Origin: Qipengyuania sp. JC766
GTDB taxonomy: Bacteria > Pseudomonadota > Alphaproteobacteria > Sphingomonadales > Sphingomonadaceae
Direction: 5' to 3'
Length of the DNA: 64,000 nucleotides
NCBI RefSeq assembly: GCF_040717445.1
Contig: NZ_JBFEFL010000001.1
Coordinates: 310,001 to 374,000, forward strand
Part shown: positions 19,035 through 27,379 of the stretch, one piece after another
Layout: the number at the start of each line of letters is the position of its first letter
How positions within the stretch are numbered: the first letter of the stretch is position 1
The notes under the pieces: model-generated
Seen by the model: only the letters and a program-made list of their open reading frames with translations
What the model was told of the DNA's origin: nothing
The model's database searches: none
Position numbers and translations under genes: made by a program

Positions 19035-19457
19035 ATGCGTCACGGTATCAGGCAGCGTAAGCTCGGTCGCAAGTCGGGTCACCGCACCGCCATGTTCCGC
19101 AACATGGCCGCCGCGCTGATCAAGCACGAACAGATCGTCACCACGGCCCCGAAGGCCAAGGAACTGCGGCCTTACGTCGAAAAGCTGATCACGCTGGCGA
19201 AGCGTGGCGGTCTTTCGAACCGTCGTCTCGCCATGAGCCGTCTGGGCGACGAAACGCAGCTCAAGAAGCTGTTCGATATTCTGGCCGAACGGTATTCCGA
19301 TCGTGATGGCGGATACACGCGTGTCATCAAGGCCGGCATCCGCGCCAGCGACAGCGCGCCCATCGCCGTGATCGAATTCGTCGACCGCGACGAAGATGCG
19401 AAGGGCCAGGACAGCGGTCCGGTCATGACCGAAGAGGACGAATACGAAGACGCCTGA
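19035..19457 (+). CDS. rplQ: 50S ribosomal protein L17
   Basis: L17 (140 residues) begins [25 protein letters not shown], and [23 protein letters not shown] follows (in part), the family signature. A short acidic tail (EEDEYEDA) ends it. It is the last gene of the alpha operon; a terminator follows. Confidence 0.98.
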   Translation: MRHGIRQRKLGRKSGHRTAMFRNMAAALIKHEQIVTTAPKAKELRPYVEKLITLAKRGGLSNRRLAMSRLGDETQLKKLFDILAERYSDRDGGYTRVIKAGIRASDSAPIAVIEFVDRDEDAKGQDSGPVMTEEDEYEDA

Positions 19458-19479
19458 TAGCGTCCGGAAGATTTAGATG

Positions 19480-19511
19480 AGGGCCGCCGGCAGTGCCGTG
19501 CGGCCCTTTTC
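19480..19511 (+). terminator. Intrinsic terminator after rplQ
   Basis: AGGGCCGC (19480-19487) pairs with GCGGCCCT (19500-19507) and is followed by TTTT. It ends the alpha operon 23 bases after the rplQ stop. Confidence 0.85.
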
Positions 19512-19529
19512 GTTTGTGGAAAGCATCGC

Positions 19530-19554
19530 GGAACCTGTGAGACGGCGAACGGTT
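19530..19554 (+). promoter_or_regulatory. Possible EcfG-type general stress promoter
   Basis: GGAAC (19530-19534), 16 bases, then GGTT (19551-19554) is one mismatch from the alphaproteobacterial EcfG pattern GGAAC-N16-17-CGTT. It lies just before the secreted-protein gene at 19577. The match is weak evidence on its own. Confidence 0.3.
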
Positions 19555-19576
19555 CATCGCTCCAAGGAGACAATCG

Positions 19577-20563
19577 ATGCGTATCGCAATAGCAGCCACG
19601 AGTGCGCTCGCCCTGGCGCTTACGACGCCACTTCTCGCGCAAGGTAATGGCAACGGTAAAGGGAACGCCGCCGCTTCGCAAGGCGATCCCGGCAACGGCA
19701 AGGGCCGCAGCGCGGAGAACAAGCGGAACGAACGCCGGGGCCCGCCGGCAGATCGAGGCAATGGCAAGGGTGGGCCGAAGGGCAACGAACGGGGTGCATC
19801 CCGGTCAATCCAGCGCGGCAATGACGGTCGCGCTCCGGCAAATGTCCGCCAGCGGGTGGAGCGCGAAGTCGTCCGGCAGGTGGATGACCGTCAGCGTCCG
19901 CGCATCGAGCGCCGCGTCCGGCAAGTCGTCGACCGCATTGATGATCGCGACATCCGCCGGACGTTCACGCGCTATGATCGCGATTACCGGCCGGTCCGTA
20001 ATTTCTGCCCTCCCGGCTTGGCGAAGAAGGGCAACGGTTGCCAGCCTCCTGGCCAGGCCCGCAAGCTCGCGAGCCAGCGTTTCGACGGCTATTATCGATC
20101 CGCCTATTCCCGTCTGTCCGGCGATGATTGGCGCTATTACGATGGTTACGCGTATCGCCCATCCGGCGGTGGCCTGATCGAATCGCTCATTCCGCTGGTC
20201 GGTGGAGTGCTGTTCTCCGGCAACAGGTGGCCGGATGCCTATGACGATTACCGGGCCCCATCCTACTATGGGGCTTATTATGGGCGCGGCTCGGACTACG
20301 ATTATTATTACGCGGACCAGACGCTGTTCTCCGTCGATCCGGAGGATCGCGCAATCACCGGTATCGCGGCCCTTCTAACGGGAGACGACATCAACGTCGG
20401 CCAACCGTTGCCTGCGGGGTACGACGTTTACAATGTGCCCTATCGCTATCGCGACCGGTATCGCGACGGGCCGGACGCATATTACCGATACAGCGACGGG
20501 TACGTATACGAGGTCGATCCCGAGACACGCCTCGTCGCGGCAGCCATCGAATTGCTGACCTGA
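19577..20563 (+). CDS. Secreted basic, Tyr-rich repeat protein of unknown function
   Basis: The protein has 328 residues with a signal peptide (MRIAIAATSALALAL...LLAQ). Residues about 22-140 are rich in Gly, Asn and Arg (repeated GNGKG; RVEREVVRQVDDRQRPRIERRVRQ), with a strongly charged helical stretch. The C-terminal half is Tyr/Asp-rich and carries two copies of a motif, FSVDPEDRAITGIAALLT and YEVDPETRLVAAAIELLT, plus a looser third (YAYRPSGGGLIESLIPLV). It resembles RcnB-like or other sphingomonad periplasmic proteins only loosely. AAGGAGA precedes ATG 19577. Confidence 0.75.
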   Translation: MRIAIAATSALALALTTPLLAQGNGNGKGNAAASQGDPGNGKGRSAENKRNERRGPPADRGNGKGGPKGNERGASRSIQRGNDGRAPANVRQRVEREVVRQVDDRQRPRIERRVRQVVDRIDDRDIRRTFTRYDRDYRPVRNFCPPGLAKKGNGCQPPGQARKLASQRFDGYYRSAYSRLSGDDWRYYDGYAYRPSGGGLIESLIPLVGGVLFSGNRWPDAYDDYRAPSYYGAYYGRGSDYDYYYADQTLFSVDPEDRAITGIAALLTGDDINVGQPLPAGYDVYNVPYRYRDRYRDGPDAYYRYSDGYVYEVDPETRLVAAAIELLT

Positions 20564-20574
20564 AGGGACGACGA

Positions 20575-21135
20575 ATGAAGCCATACCTTGGAAGCGCGCT
20601 CGCTGCGTTGACACTTTCGCTCGCCGCCTGCGGATCGGCAGATGGCGACGCTTACGGCGAACCCGTCGCGAACACTGAACAGGCTGGCGATAGCGGGCTG
20701 TTCGCGACTGTTGGGAACATCGGCGAATTGTCGACGGCCCACGAACTCCTCCGGCAGGCCGGTCTCGACCAAACTTTCGGCGAAGATGCCGGATACACGC
20801 TGTTCCTGCCAAGCGACGAAGCATTCGCGCAGTTACCGGCCGAGGATCTCGCCAGGCTCGAGACGGAAGAGGGGCGACCTGAACTGATCGCCATCCTTCG
20901 TCGGCATATTGCGGTCGGTGCTATCGGGAAGGAAGATCTCGACAGCGCGCTCGAACGCGGTGACGGCTCGATCGAAATTGCCAGTGTGGCCGATACGCCG
21001 ATCGCCATCCGTACCGATGGCGATGATGTCGTTCTCGGCTCGGGCGAAAATGCGCCGAGGCTGACGGGGGATGCAGAGGCCGCGACGGATGGCGTCGTTT
21101 ATGTGATCGACGGGTTGATACCACCACAGGACTGA
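20575..21135 (+). CDS. FAS1 (fasciclin) domain lipoprotein
   Basis: The protein has 186 residues. A lipobox LAAC at about residues 16-19 indicates an outer-membrane or periplasmic lipoprotein. The rest is one fasciclin domain: FGEDAGYTLFLPSDEAFAQLP, LRRHIAVGAI and the closing ATDGVVYVIDGLIPPQ are typical H1/H2 box regions. FAS1 proteins usually act in adhesion or cell-surface binding; the partner is unknown. It starts 11 bases after the preceding secreted protein and is probably cotranscribed. Confidence 0.85.
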   Translation: MKPYLGSALAALTLSLAACGSADGDAYGEPVANTEQAGDSGLFATVGNIGELSTAHELLRQAGLDQTFGEDAGYTLFLPSDEAFAQLPAEDLARLETEEGRPELIAILRRHIAVGAIGKEDLDSALERGDGSIEIASVADTPIAIRTDGDDVVLGSGENAPRLTGDAEAATDGVVYVIDGLIPPQD

Positions 21136-21218
21136 TTGGCCGGGACAATCAGGATCGGCGGCGCTGCGGTTCGTCGCAGCCTCTTTCATTTCGCGGTCAA
21201 GCTGGCACAGACGACGGC

Positions 21219-22640
21219 ATGACCCGCATCCATCTCGTCGCAATCGCGGCGCTCGCTCCCGTCTGTGTCCTGTCGGTGCCGGTGACCGCGCAGTCCGTAT
21301 CGCAGGAGGAGCTGGACCAGCGATACGACCGGGCGCTTGCCGCAGGGTACAAGGCGCTGATGCTTTGCGGTGCGATGGCCAGTGCCGAGAGGTCCGGCAC
21401 GGCTCGAACACCGGAGAGTGTGCAGGAGTGGGAACTGACCGGCATCTACCCTTCGCTCGATCCCATCGTGCGCGATCTGCCGTACGAGATCGTCCGGGTT
21501 CCTGTTTACGAGAAGGCGCCGCGCCTGTTGCCGCGCCTCCACCATGTGAGGGTGTCCTGGGCCGACGACATGCTGCCGCGCGTCGCGGTTCACCGGGCGG
21601 GGGAGGGCTGCTCCATCCTGCCGCCGGGTGCCGAAATGCCGGCGGTGGAAGCGGAGGATCCCGTCATTCCGCGGCCGCCGGAACCCCTCTTTCGCAATGT
21701 CGAGGCGGGAGCGGATGGGGTGGCCGCGCGGGCCTTCGGCAGCGATTACGGGGAGGGGACGCGCACCACCGCGGTCCTCGTCCGGCAGAACGGCGGCGTC
21801 ATCGCCGAGCGCTATCGCGAAGGGTTCGACGCTAGGACGCCGCAGCGTACCTGGTCGGTCGCGAAAAGCATTGCCGCGACACTGGTCGGGGCCGCCGTGG
21901 AACGCGGTGACGCGGCGATGATCCTCGACCGCGATCATGCCGCTGTCCCGATGCTGATCCCCGTCATGCGCTGGTACGAAGGGGAGGACGATCCGCGCCA
22001 GCAGATCACGCTCGACAACCTGCTGCGCATGGCATCCGGCCGGTATTCCGATACGGCTGGCAATCGGACAGATCCGGTCTACTGGGGCGGGGCCAGCGTC
22101 GACGAGCGGGCGAGCAGCTGGCCGATCATCCACCAGCCCGGAACGGTGTTCCGCTACGCCAACAACGACACGCTGATGGCCGTGGAAGCGATTTCCCATA
22201 CGTTTGCAGATCACCCGCCGGCCGAATTCTTCGCCCGGCTCGGCATGTTCGATACCGTGGCGGAAACCGACTGGCAGGGGAATTACGTCCTTTCCAGCCA
22301 GGTCTGGTCCACCGCGCGCGATCTTGCCGATCTCGGCCAGCTTTATCTTAACGACGGAATGTTGAACGGCGAACGGATCCTGCCCCAAGGCTGGCTGGAA
22401 TACGTGTCCGCGCCCTCCGGCCCGCAGCCGCCGGGGGCCTATGGCTACGGAGCGGGATGGTGGCTCATGCGCGGGATGGACGGCATCCCGGACGATACGA
22501 TCGCCGCGCGTGGCAATCGTGGGCAGTACGTGGTCGTGGTTCCGAGCCGCGATATCGTGATCGTTCGACGGGGCGAGGATCCCGCGGGCAAGGTCTTCGA
22601 TCTCGAGCAGTTCACGCGCGACATGCTGGGATCCCTCTGA
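21219..22640 (+). CDS. Serine hydrolase of the beta-lactamase/PBP fold
   Basis: The protein has 473 residues with a signal peptide (cleaved near VTAQ-SV). The SxxK motif is SVAK in WSVAKSIAATL (residue about 217) and the second motif is YANND (about 314), placing it in the class C beta-lactamase / esterase family. The N-terminal 160 residues are an extra region before this fold. The substrate (ester, amide or peptide) cannot be told. It is encoded 83 bases after the FAS1 gene on the same strand. Confidence 0.85.
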   Translation: MTRIHLVAIAALAPVCVLSVPVTAQSVSQEELDQRYDRALAAGYKALMLCGAMASAERSGTARTPESVQEWELTGIYPSLDPIVRDLPYEIVRVPVYEKAPRLLPRLHHVRVSWADDMLPRVAVHRAGEGCSILPPGAEMPAVEAEDPVIPRPPEPLFRNVEAGADGVAARAFGSDYGEGTRTTAVLVRQNGGVIAERYREGFDARTPQRTWSVAKSIAATLVGAAVERGDAAMILDRDHAAVPMLIPVMRWYEGEDDPRQQITLDNLLRMASGRYSDTAGNRTDPVYWGGASVDERASSWPIIHQPGTVFRYANNDTLMAVEAISHTFADHPPAEFFARLGMFDTVAETDWQGNYVLSSQVWSTARDLADLGQLYLNDGMLNGERILPQGWLEYVSAPSGPQPPGAYGYGAGWWLMRGMDGIPDDTIAARGNRGQYVVVVPSRDIVIVRRGEDPAGKVFDLEQFTRDMLGSL

Positions 22641-22676
22641 TCCTTCGCATTCAGGAAAGCCACCTATTAAATTAAC

Positions 22677-22714
22677 GGTGCCTGTCGGCGCGCTTCAGGA
22701 TCGTCTCAGGCACC
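22677..22714 (+). repeat. Inverted repeat upstream of small exported protein gene
   Basis: GGTGCCTG (22677-22684) and CAGGCACC (22707-22714) form an 8-bp inverted repeat 22 bases apart, between the serine hydrolase and the next gene. It has no T-run and could be an operator or a weak structural element. Confidence 0.35.
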
Positions 22715-22777
22715 ATGCCCTAGAACACTCCTTGAAACCGGGGCATTCCCGTTCCGGTTCTGATCAAGGAGCGTCCC

Positions 22778-23278
22778 ATGAAGACCATTTCCAAAGCCCT
22801 TGCCGGAACCGTCGCCGCAGGTGCGATGGCCATGGCTTCCATCACTCCCGCCGTTGCGCGCGACCGGGACGACAAGATCGATGCAGGCGAGATCATCGCC
22901 GGAGCCGTGATCCTCGGCGGCATCGCGGCCATCCTTTCCAGCGGCAGCCGCGATCGCGACCGCTACGATCGCGATTACTACCGCGCCGACCGCAATCGCG
23001 GCAATCCGCGTGTCGCCATCGACCGCTGCGTACAGGCTGCCGAATCCACTGCGCGCCGGTATGGCGGCTATCGCTACGCCGACGTCACCGACATTCGCGA
23101 TGTCGACCGCACCAATCGCGGCTGGCGCGTGAAGGGCCGGATCGCCGTCGACGGCGCCCGCGGCTATCGTGATCGCTACGACCGTCGCGGAGCCGACGAC
23201 CGGGGTAATTTCACCTGCCGGATCGATCGCGGCCGGGTTGTCGACGTCAACTTCGGTGGCATCCGTGGCCTTCGGTAA
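22778..23278 (+). CDS. Small exported protein, paralogue of the next gene
   Basis: The protein has 166 residues: a signal peptide (MKTISKALAGTVAAG...AVA-RD), a charged DDKIDAGEIIAGAVILGGIAAIL segment (residues about 29-53, in part, possibly a glycine-zipper-like helix), an Arg/Asp/Tyr-rich linker, then a small domain with two Cys (IDRCVQAAES and NFTCRIDRG). The same layout recurs in the following gene, so the two form a tandem pair. Function unknown; envelope location expected. AAGGAG precedes the start. Confidence 0.75.
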   Translation: MKTISKALAGTVAAGAMAMASITPAVARDRDDKIDAGEIIAGAVILGGIAAILSSGSRDRDRYDRDYYRADRNRGNPRVAIDRCVQAAESTARRYGGYRYADVTDIRDVDRTNRGWRVKGRIAVDGARGYRDRYDRRGADDRGNFTCRIDRGRVVDVNFGGIRGLR

Positions 23279-23370
23279 GGCACACGCAGCCATCTGATCT
23301 GAAAGGGCGGTTCAGACTGGTGACAGTCCGGACCGCCCAGTTGTTCGACCGTTCTTACAGGGGAAGTGCC

Positions 23371-24096
23371 ATGAATCGATTTGCCAGAATTGCCGCGATG
23401 CCCCTTCTTGCAGGCGCTATGACGGTTGCTGCCGCACCGGTTTCGGCCGCCGAACTGCCCAGGCCCACTGCCATGTCCTTCGCGGATCATGTGCTACCCG
23501 GCACTGCGACCGGCGATTTCGACAACGCGCAGTATCGTCGCAATCGCTATCGTCGCCACCGTGACGACGGCGTCGACGCAGGCGACGTGCTCGCGGGCGT
23601 TCTGGTCCTTGGCGGAATTCTCGCGATCGCCGATGCGGTCTACGGTGACGACGACGATCGCCAGCCGGTTCGATACGAACGACAGGACTCGATCGAGTCC
23701 GCCGTGGCCAATTGCCGGTACGAGGCCGGTGACGGTGCGAGGGTCGAGAACGTCCGCCGCGACGGTTCCGGCTGGACGGCCGAAGGTGTCTTCGCCGGTG
23801 GAGAAGCGTTCTTCTGCCGCACCGATGCGGACGGACGCGTCGTGGAAATCGACTATGCCGATGGATACGGCTCCTACGGCCAGTCGGGTCAGGTCGGCGG
23901 TTATGGGGACCCGACCTATGGCGACACCGCATATGAAGATCGGCAGTATGACGATGCGACATACTACGAAGCGCGTCGGCGGCTGGGCAATGCGCCCGTC
24001 CAGGACGGTTACGCAGCCGGGCCCTATCCCGGCGGTCCGGTTTCCGACGAGGACGATTACTACTACGCGGAAGAAGACCCCTATCGGGACTACTGA
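23371..24096 (+). CDS. Exported protein, paralogue of the previous gene
   Basis: The protein has 241 residues. ATG 23371 follows AGGGGAAG and begins a signal peptide (MNRFARIAAMPLLAG...VSA-AE); an upstream GTG/ATG-like extension lacks a ribosome binding site. The segment DDGVDAGDVLAGVLVLGGIL and the two-Cys domain (VANCRYEAGDG; FFCRTDADGRVVEID) match the preceding gene. A Tyr/Gly/Asp-rich C-terminal tail is extra. Its last 7 bases overlap the 3' end of the convergent channel gene. Confidence 0.75.
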   Translation: MNRFARIAAMPLLAGAMTVAAAPVSAAELPRPTAMSFADHVLPGTATGDFDNAQYRRNRYRRHRDDGVDAGDVLAGVLVLGGILAIADAVYGDDDDRQPVRYERQDSIESAVANCRYEAGDGARVENVRRDGSGWTAEGVFAGGEAFFCRTDADGRVVEIDYADGYGSYGQSGQVGGYGDPTYGDTAYEDRQYDDATYYEARRRLGNAPVQDGYAAGPYPGGPVSDEDDYYYAEEDPYRDY

Positions 24097-24737
24097 TCGG
24101 GGGCGGGTCTGCCGCGATCGCGGTAGATGGGCAGGGCGAGGCTGAAGCGAATGGCGCAACTGCGCAGTGTCAGCCCCGCCAGTGTTGCCGCCGCCCATAC
24201 CGGTTCGCGCGGCAGGTCGGTGGCATAGCCGATGACGCACAGGCTGGCGGAAAGGGCCGCCGCCGTCACGTAGAGTTCCGGGCGCATGATGATCGACGGC
24301 CGCCCGGCCACCACATCGCGGATGATTCCGCCAACGCACCCCGTGACGACACCCATCATCATCGCCGGGATCGGCGGCAGTCCGTATTCGAGAGCCTTGG
24401 CGGAGCCCAGTACCGCGTAGGCGGTCAGCCCGATGCCGTCCGCATAGTCGAGCAGCTTGCCTTCCCACCAGCGGGTCGGGGTAAACCAGGTCAGCAGGGC
24501 CATGCCCAGGCACACCGCCGCCACCCAGGGATCGGTGATCCAGAAGACCGGAGCGTCGATCAACAGGTCGCGGATGGTGCCGCCGCCGACGCCGGTCACG
24601 AGCGCGAAGAACGCCATCGTGACGAAGGTCTGCTTTTCCTTCGCAGCGAGCAACGCTCCAGATAGAGCGAAGATCGCGACGCCGATAAGATCGAGCGTAT
24701 CGAGAACCGGGGTAAAGATGTCAGGCTCGACCGGCAT
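24090..24737 (-). CDS. TRIC-like (UPF0126) membrane channel protein
   Basis: The protein has 215 residues, seven hydrophobic spans and an internal duplication: LSGALLAAKEKQ...GVGGGTIRDLLID in the first half and LGSAKALEYG...GCVGGIIRDVVAG in the second. The paired GGG/GG-IRD motifs mark prokaryotic trimeric intracellular cation channel relatives (YadS/UPF0126). ATG 24737 is chosen over a TTG three codons earlier. It is convergent with, and overlaps by 7 bases, the exported-protein gene. Ion selectivity is unknown. Confidence 0.85.
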   Translation of the reverse strand: MPVEPDIFTPVLDTLDLIGVAIFALSGALLAAKEKQTFVTMAFFALVTGVGGGTIRDLLIDAPVFWITDPWVAAVCLGMALLTWFTPTRWWEGKLLDYADGIGLTAYAVLGSAKALEYGLPPIPAMMMGVVTGCVGGIIRDVVAGRPSIIMRPELYVTAAALSASLCVIGYATDLPREPVWAAATLAGLTLRSCAIRFSLALPIYRDRGRPAPDQ

Positions 24738-24875
24738 GGCTGGCAATCCTTCTCGTCAGTCCTCTGGGCACGCGCTTGCGCATATGACATTGGGTTCGGG
24801 CCTACCTGGCGCGGGGTTCATCGACTGGGGCGTGTGTCACCCGCAGCCAATTCAGCACGAACTTTCGGCCGGGAG

Positions 24876-25313
24876 TTATTCGTTCGCGAAGATGCGCGCG
24901 TCGTCGGCGAAAGCCTTCATCTCGATCGCATTGCCGCTCGGATCGCGGAAGAACATCGTCGCCTGCTCGCCGACCTGGCCTTCGAACCGGATATGGGGTT
25001 CGATCACGAATTCGGTTTCGGCTTGGACCAGCCTTTCGGCCAGTTCCTTCCACTGCTCCATCGTCAGGACGATCCCGAAATGGGGTATCGGCACATCGTG
25101 GTCGTCGACCGGATTACTGCCGGTCGCGCCCTTGGCGACCACGCCCGGCATCTGGTGCGCCACGATCTGGTGGCCGTAGAAGTCGAAATCCACCCAATCC
25201 TGCGAAGACCGGCCTTCCGGGCAGCCCATGACGTCGCCCCAGAACTCCCGGGCGGAGATCAGGTCGTGGACGGGAAAGGCGAGATGGAACGGGCGCAGCG
25301 TCATGGCGGTCAC
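24876..25313 (-). CDS. VOC superfamily (glyoxalase-like) protein
   Basis: The protein has 145 residues with a beta-alpha-beta-beta-beta repeat: LAFPVHDLISAREFWGDVMG at the start, IPHFGIVL in the middle and ATMFFRDPSGNAIEMKAF near the end. His and Glu residues in these positions are the usual metal ligands of VOC dioxygenases and glyoxalases. The start may be GTG 25313, overlapping the lpdA stop by 3 bases, or ATG 25304. It appears to be the next gene of the TCA-cycle operon. Substrate unknown. Confidence 0.8.
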   Translation of the reverse strand: MTAMTLRPFHLAFPVHDLISAREFWGDVMGCPEGRSSQDWVDFDFYGHQIVAHQMPGVVAKGATGSNPVDDHDVPIPHFGIVLTMEQWKELAERLVQAETEFVIEPHIRFEGQVGEQATMFFRDPSGNAIEMKAFADDARIFANE

Positions 25314-26722
25314 ATGTGGATCGGCTTGCCCTGAACCGCCATCGCCGCCTCCTTGATCGCTTCGGAATGCGTCGGGTGGGCGTGGCAGGTATAGGCGATG
25401 TCCTCGCTCGTCGTGCCGAATTCCATCGCCTGCGCGGCCTGTGCGATCATCGTGCCCGCAACGCTCGCGATCGCCCAGACGCCCAGCACGCGGTCGGTTT
25501 CCGCTTCCGCGATCACCTTCACGAACCCGTCGGGCTCGTGGTTGGTCTTGGCCCGGCTGTTCGCGGCCATGGGGAACTTGCCCACCTTGATCGCCGCCTT
25601 GTCGCCGCCCATCTTCTCGATCGCCTGTTCGGTCGTCAGGCCGACCCCGGCGATTTCCGGCCAGGTGTAGACTACGCTCGGGATGAGTGCGTGGTTCACG
25701 ATGCCGGTCTGGCCGGCAATGTTCTCCGCGACCGCGATGCCTTCATCTTCGGCCTTGTGCGCCAGCATCGGGCCGGGGATCACGTCTCCGATCGCCCAGA
25801 CGCTGTCGACCGAGGTGCGGAAATCGTGGTCGGTCTCGATCTGTCCGCGCTCGTTCGGTTCGAGTCCGATGGCCTCCAGGCCAAGGCCTTCGGTGTTCGG
25901 CTTGCGGCCGATGGACACGAGCACGCAGTCGACATCCATCGTCTCCGCGTCGCCGCCCTTGGACGGTTCCATCGTGAGCGTGGCGGTCTTGCCCTTGACC
26001 TCGACGCCGGTGACCTTGGTCCCCAGCTTGAAGTCGATACCCTGCTTCTTGAAAATCTTGCGCGATTCCTTGCGCACGTCGCCGTCCATGCCCGGAAGGA
26101 TCTCGTCGAGGAATTCGACGCAGGTCACTTCGGCGCCCAAGCGGCGCCACACGCTGCCCAGTTCCAGCCCGATGACGCCGCCGCCGATGACGACCATCTT
26201 CTTCGGGACTGCCGGCAGCTCGAGCGCGCCGGTGCTGTCGACGACCACGTGGTTGTCGTTGTCGATCTCGATACCGGGCAGGGGCGTCACCGAGGATCCC
26301 GTCGCGATCACGATATCCTTCGCGGTAACCGTCTCGTCGCCGACCTTGACCGTATGCGCGTCCTGGAACGTCGCGCGGCCTTTCTTCCAGTCGACCTTGT
26401 TCTTCTTGAACAGGAACTCGATGCCCTTGGTCAGCCCGTCGACCGCGTCGCGCCGCTGCGCGTGCATCTGATCGAGGTTCAGCTTGGGAGAGACGTCGAT
26501 GCCCATGTCCTTCATCGCGCCGTTGGCGGCGGCATCGAAGTACTCGCTCGCATGGAGCAGCGCCTTGGACGGAATGCAGCCCACGTTGAGGCAGGTTCCG
26601 CCCAGCGTGTCGCGGCTTTCCGCACAGGCCGTCTTCAGGCCCAGCTGCGCCGCGCGGATCGCGGCGACATATCCGCCGGGTCCGGCACCTATGACGAGGA
26701 CGTCGTAATCGTATTCGGCCAT
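25310..26722 (-). CDS. lpdA: Dihydrolipoyl dehydrogenase (E3)
   Basis: The protein has 470 residues; it reoxidises the lipoyl groups of 2-oxoglutarate and pyruvate dehydrogenases using FAD and NAD. The FAD motif VIGAGPGGYVAAIRAAQLG, the redox-active GGTCLNVGCIPSKALL disulfide near residue 45, the NAD motif VVIGGGVIGLELGSVW and the C-terminal HAHPTHSEAIKEA with the catalytic His are all visible. Its ATG shares one base with the stop of the lipoprotein gene before it (TAATG). Confidence 0.97.
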   Translation of the reverse strand: MAEYDYDVLVIGAGPGGYVAAIRAAQLGLKTACAESRDTLGGTCLNVGCIPSKALLHASEYFDAAANGAMKDMGIDVSPKLNLDQMHAQRRDAVDGLTKGIEFLFKKNKVDWKKGRATFQDAHTVKVGDETVTAKDIVIATGSSVTPLPGIEIDNDNHVVVDSTGALELPAVPKKMVVIGGGVIGLELGSVWRRLGAEVTCVEFLDEILPGMDGDVRKESRKIFKKQGIDFKLGTKVTGVEVKGKTATLTMEPSKGGDAETMDVDCVLVSIGRKPNTEGLGLEAIGLEPNERGQIETDHDFRTSVDSVWAIGDVIPGPMLAHKAEDEGIAVAENIAGQTGIVNHALIPSVVYTWPEIAGVGLTTEQAIEKMGGDKAAIKVGKFPMAANSRAKTNHEPDGFVKVIAEAETDRVLGVWAIASVAGTMIAQAAQAMEFGTTSEDIAYTCHAHPTHSEAIKEAAMAVQGKPIHM

Positions 26723-27036
26723 TATTTGCTCACCGCTTCATTCATGCATTCACTCATCATCGGAAGAACATCCTCTTCCGACAGGTTGGCTTTCTCCATG
26801 CCGGAATACTCCTCGCCGATCCTGTCGGAGACACAGGTGCAGATTCGATCGGCGATCGCGGCCGGCACGCCCTGTTGCTCGCTAGTGGTCTTGCAGGAGG
26901 AAAGGAATTCGGTGTCGAAGGCGTCATCGGCCGCCCGGTCGGTCTCGCTGGCCGGACCGCCGCAGGCGCTCAGTGCGAGTCCGAGCGCGGCGATGGTCGC
27001 TAGACGCCAGGTGACTGGTCGATGGCTCGGCATCAT
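26722..27036 (-). CDS. Small Cys-containing lipoprotein (second of a pair)
   Basis: The protein has 104 residues. ATG 27036 overlaps the previous gene's stop by 4 bases (ATGA) and has CAGGAG 8 bases before it. A signal with lipobox LSAC (about residue 25) is followed by a region with Cys residues spaced SSCKTT, ICTCVSDRI, SECMNEA. The same spacing recurs in the preceding gene, so they are paralogues. Function unknown. It is translationally coupled to lpdA. Confidence 0.75.
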   Translation of the reverse strand: MMPSHRPVTWRLATIAALGLALSACGGPASETDRAADDAFDTEFLSSCKTTSEQQGVPAAIADRICTCVSDRIGEEYSGMEKANLSEEDVLPMMSECMNEAVSK

Positions 27037-27356
27037 TCCGGGCTCTCCTGATCCGCCGTGGAGGGGGAGGGGTCGGTGCTGTCGGCACATGCGTTGACGA
27101 TCCCTTCGATATTCTCGCGGCTGATGTCGTCGACGGTCAGCTCGCTGTCTTCGAGGAAAGCATCGGCGCTACACTGGCAGACCTCGGAAATACGGTCGGC
27201 GACGATTCCGGCGCTTTCCGCGACGCCTTCGCACTGGGTGGTCACGGCGTTGCGCACTTCGCCTTCGACCGCGTCCCCTGCAATTTGGGTCGCGGCGTCG
27301 CATCCGACTAGGGCCAGCGTCGCCAGCGAAACCAGGGCGAGCGATCTAAAATGCAT
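27033..27356 (-). CDS. Small Cys-containing lipoprotein (first of a pair)
   Basis: The protein has 107 residues. ATG 27356 follows GAGGAAA and begins the signal MHFRSLALVSLATLALVGC with lipobox LVGC; the upstream in-frame codons are not needed. The mature part has TTQCEGVAE, EVCQCSADAF and VNACADS, a spacing shared with the next gene. It lies 23 bases after sucB and overlaps the next gene by 4 bases. A small periplasmic helical domain held by disulfides is a reasonable guess; no function is known to me. Confidence 0.75.
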   Translation of the reverse strand: MHFRSLALVSLATLALVGCDAATQIAGDAVEGEVRNAVTTQCEGVAESAGIVADRISEVCQCSADAFLEDSELTVDDISRENIEGIVNACADSTDPSPSTADQESPE

Positions 27357-27379
27357 CTGCCGTTTCCTCTTTCGTCCGG

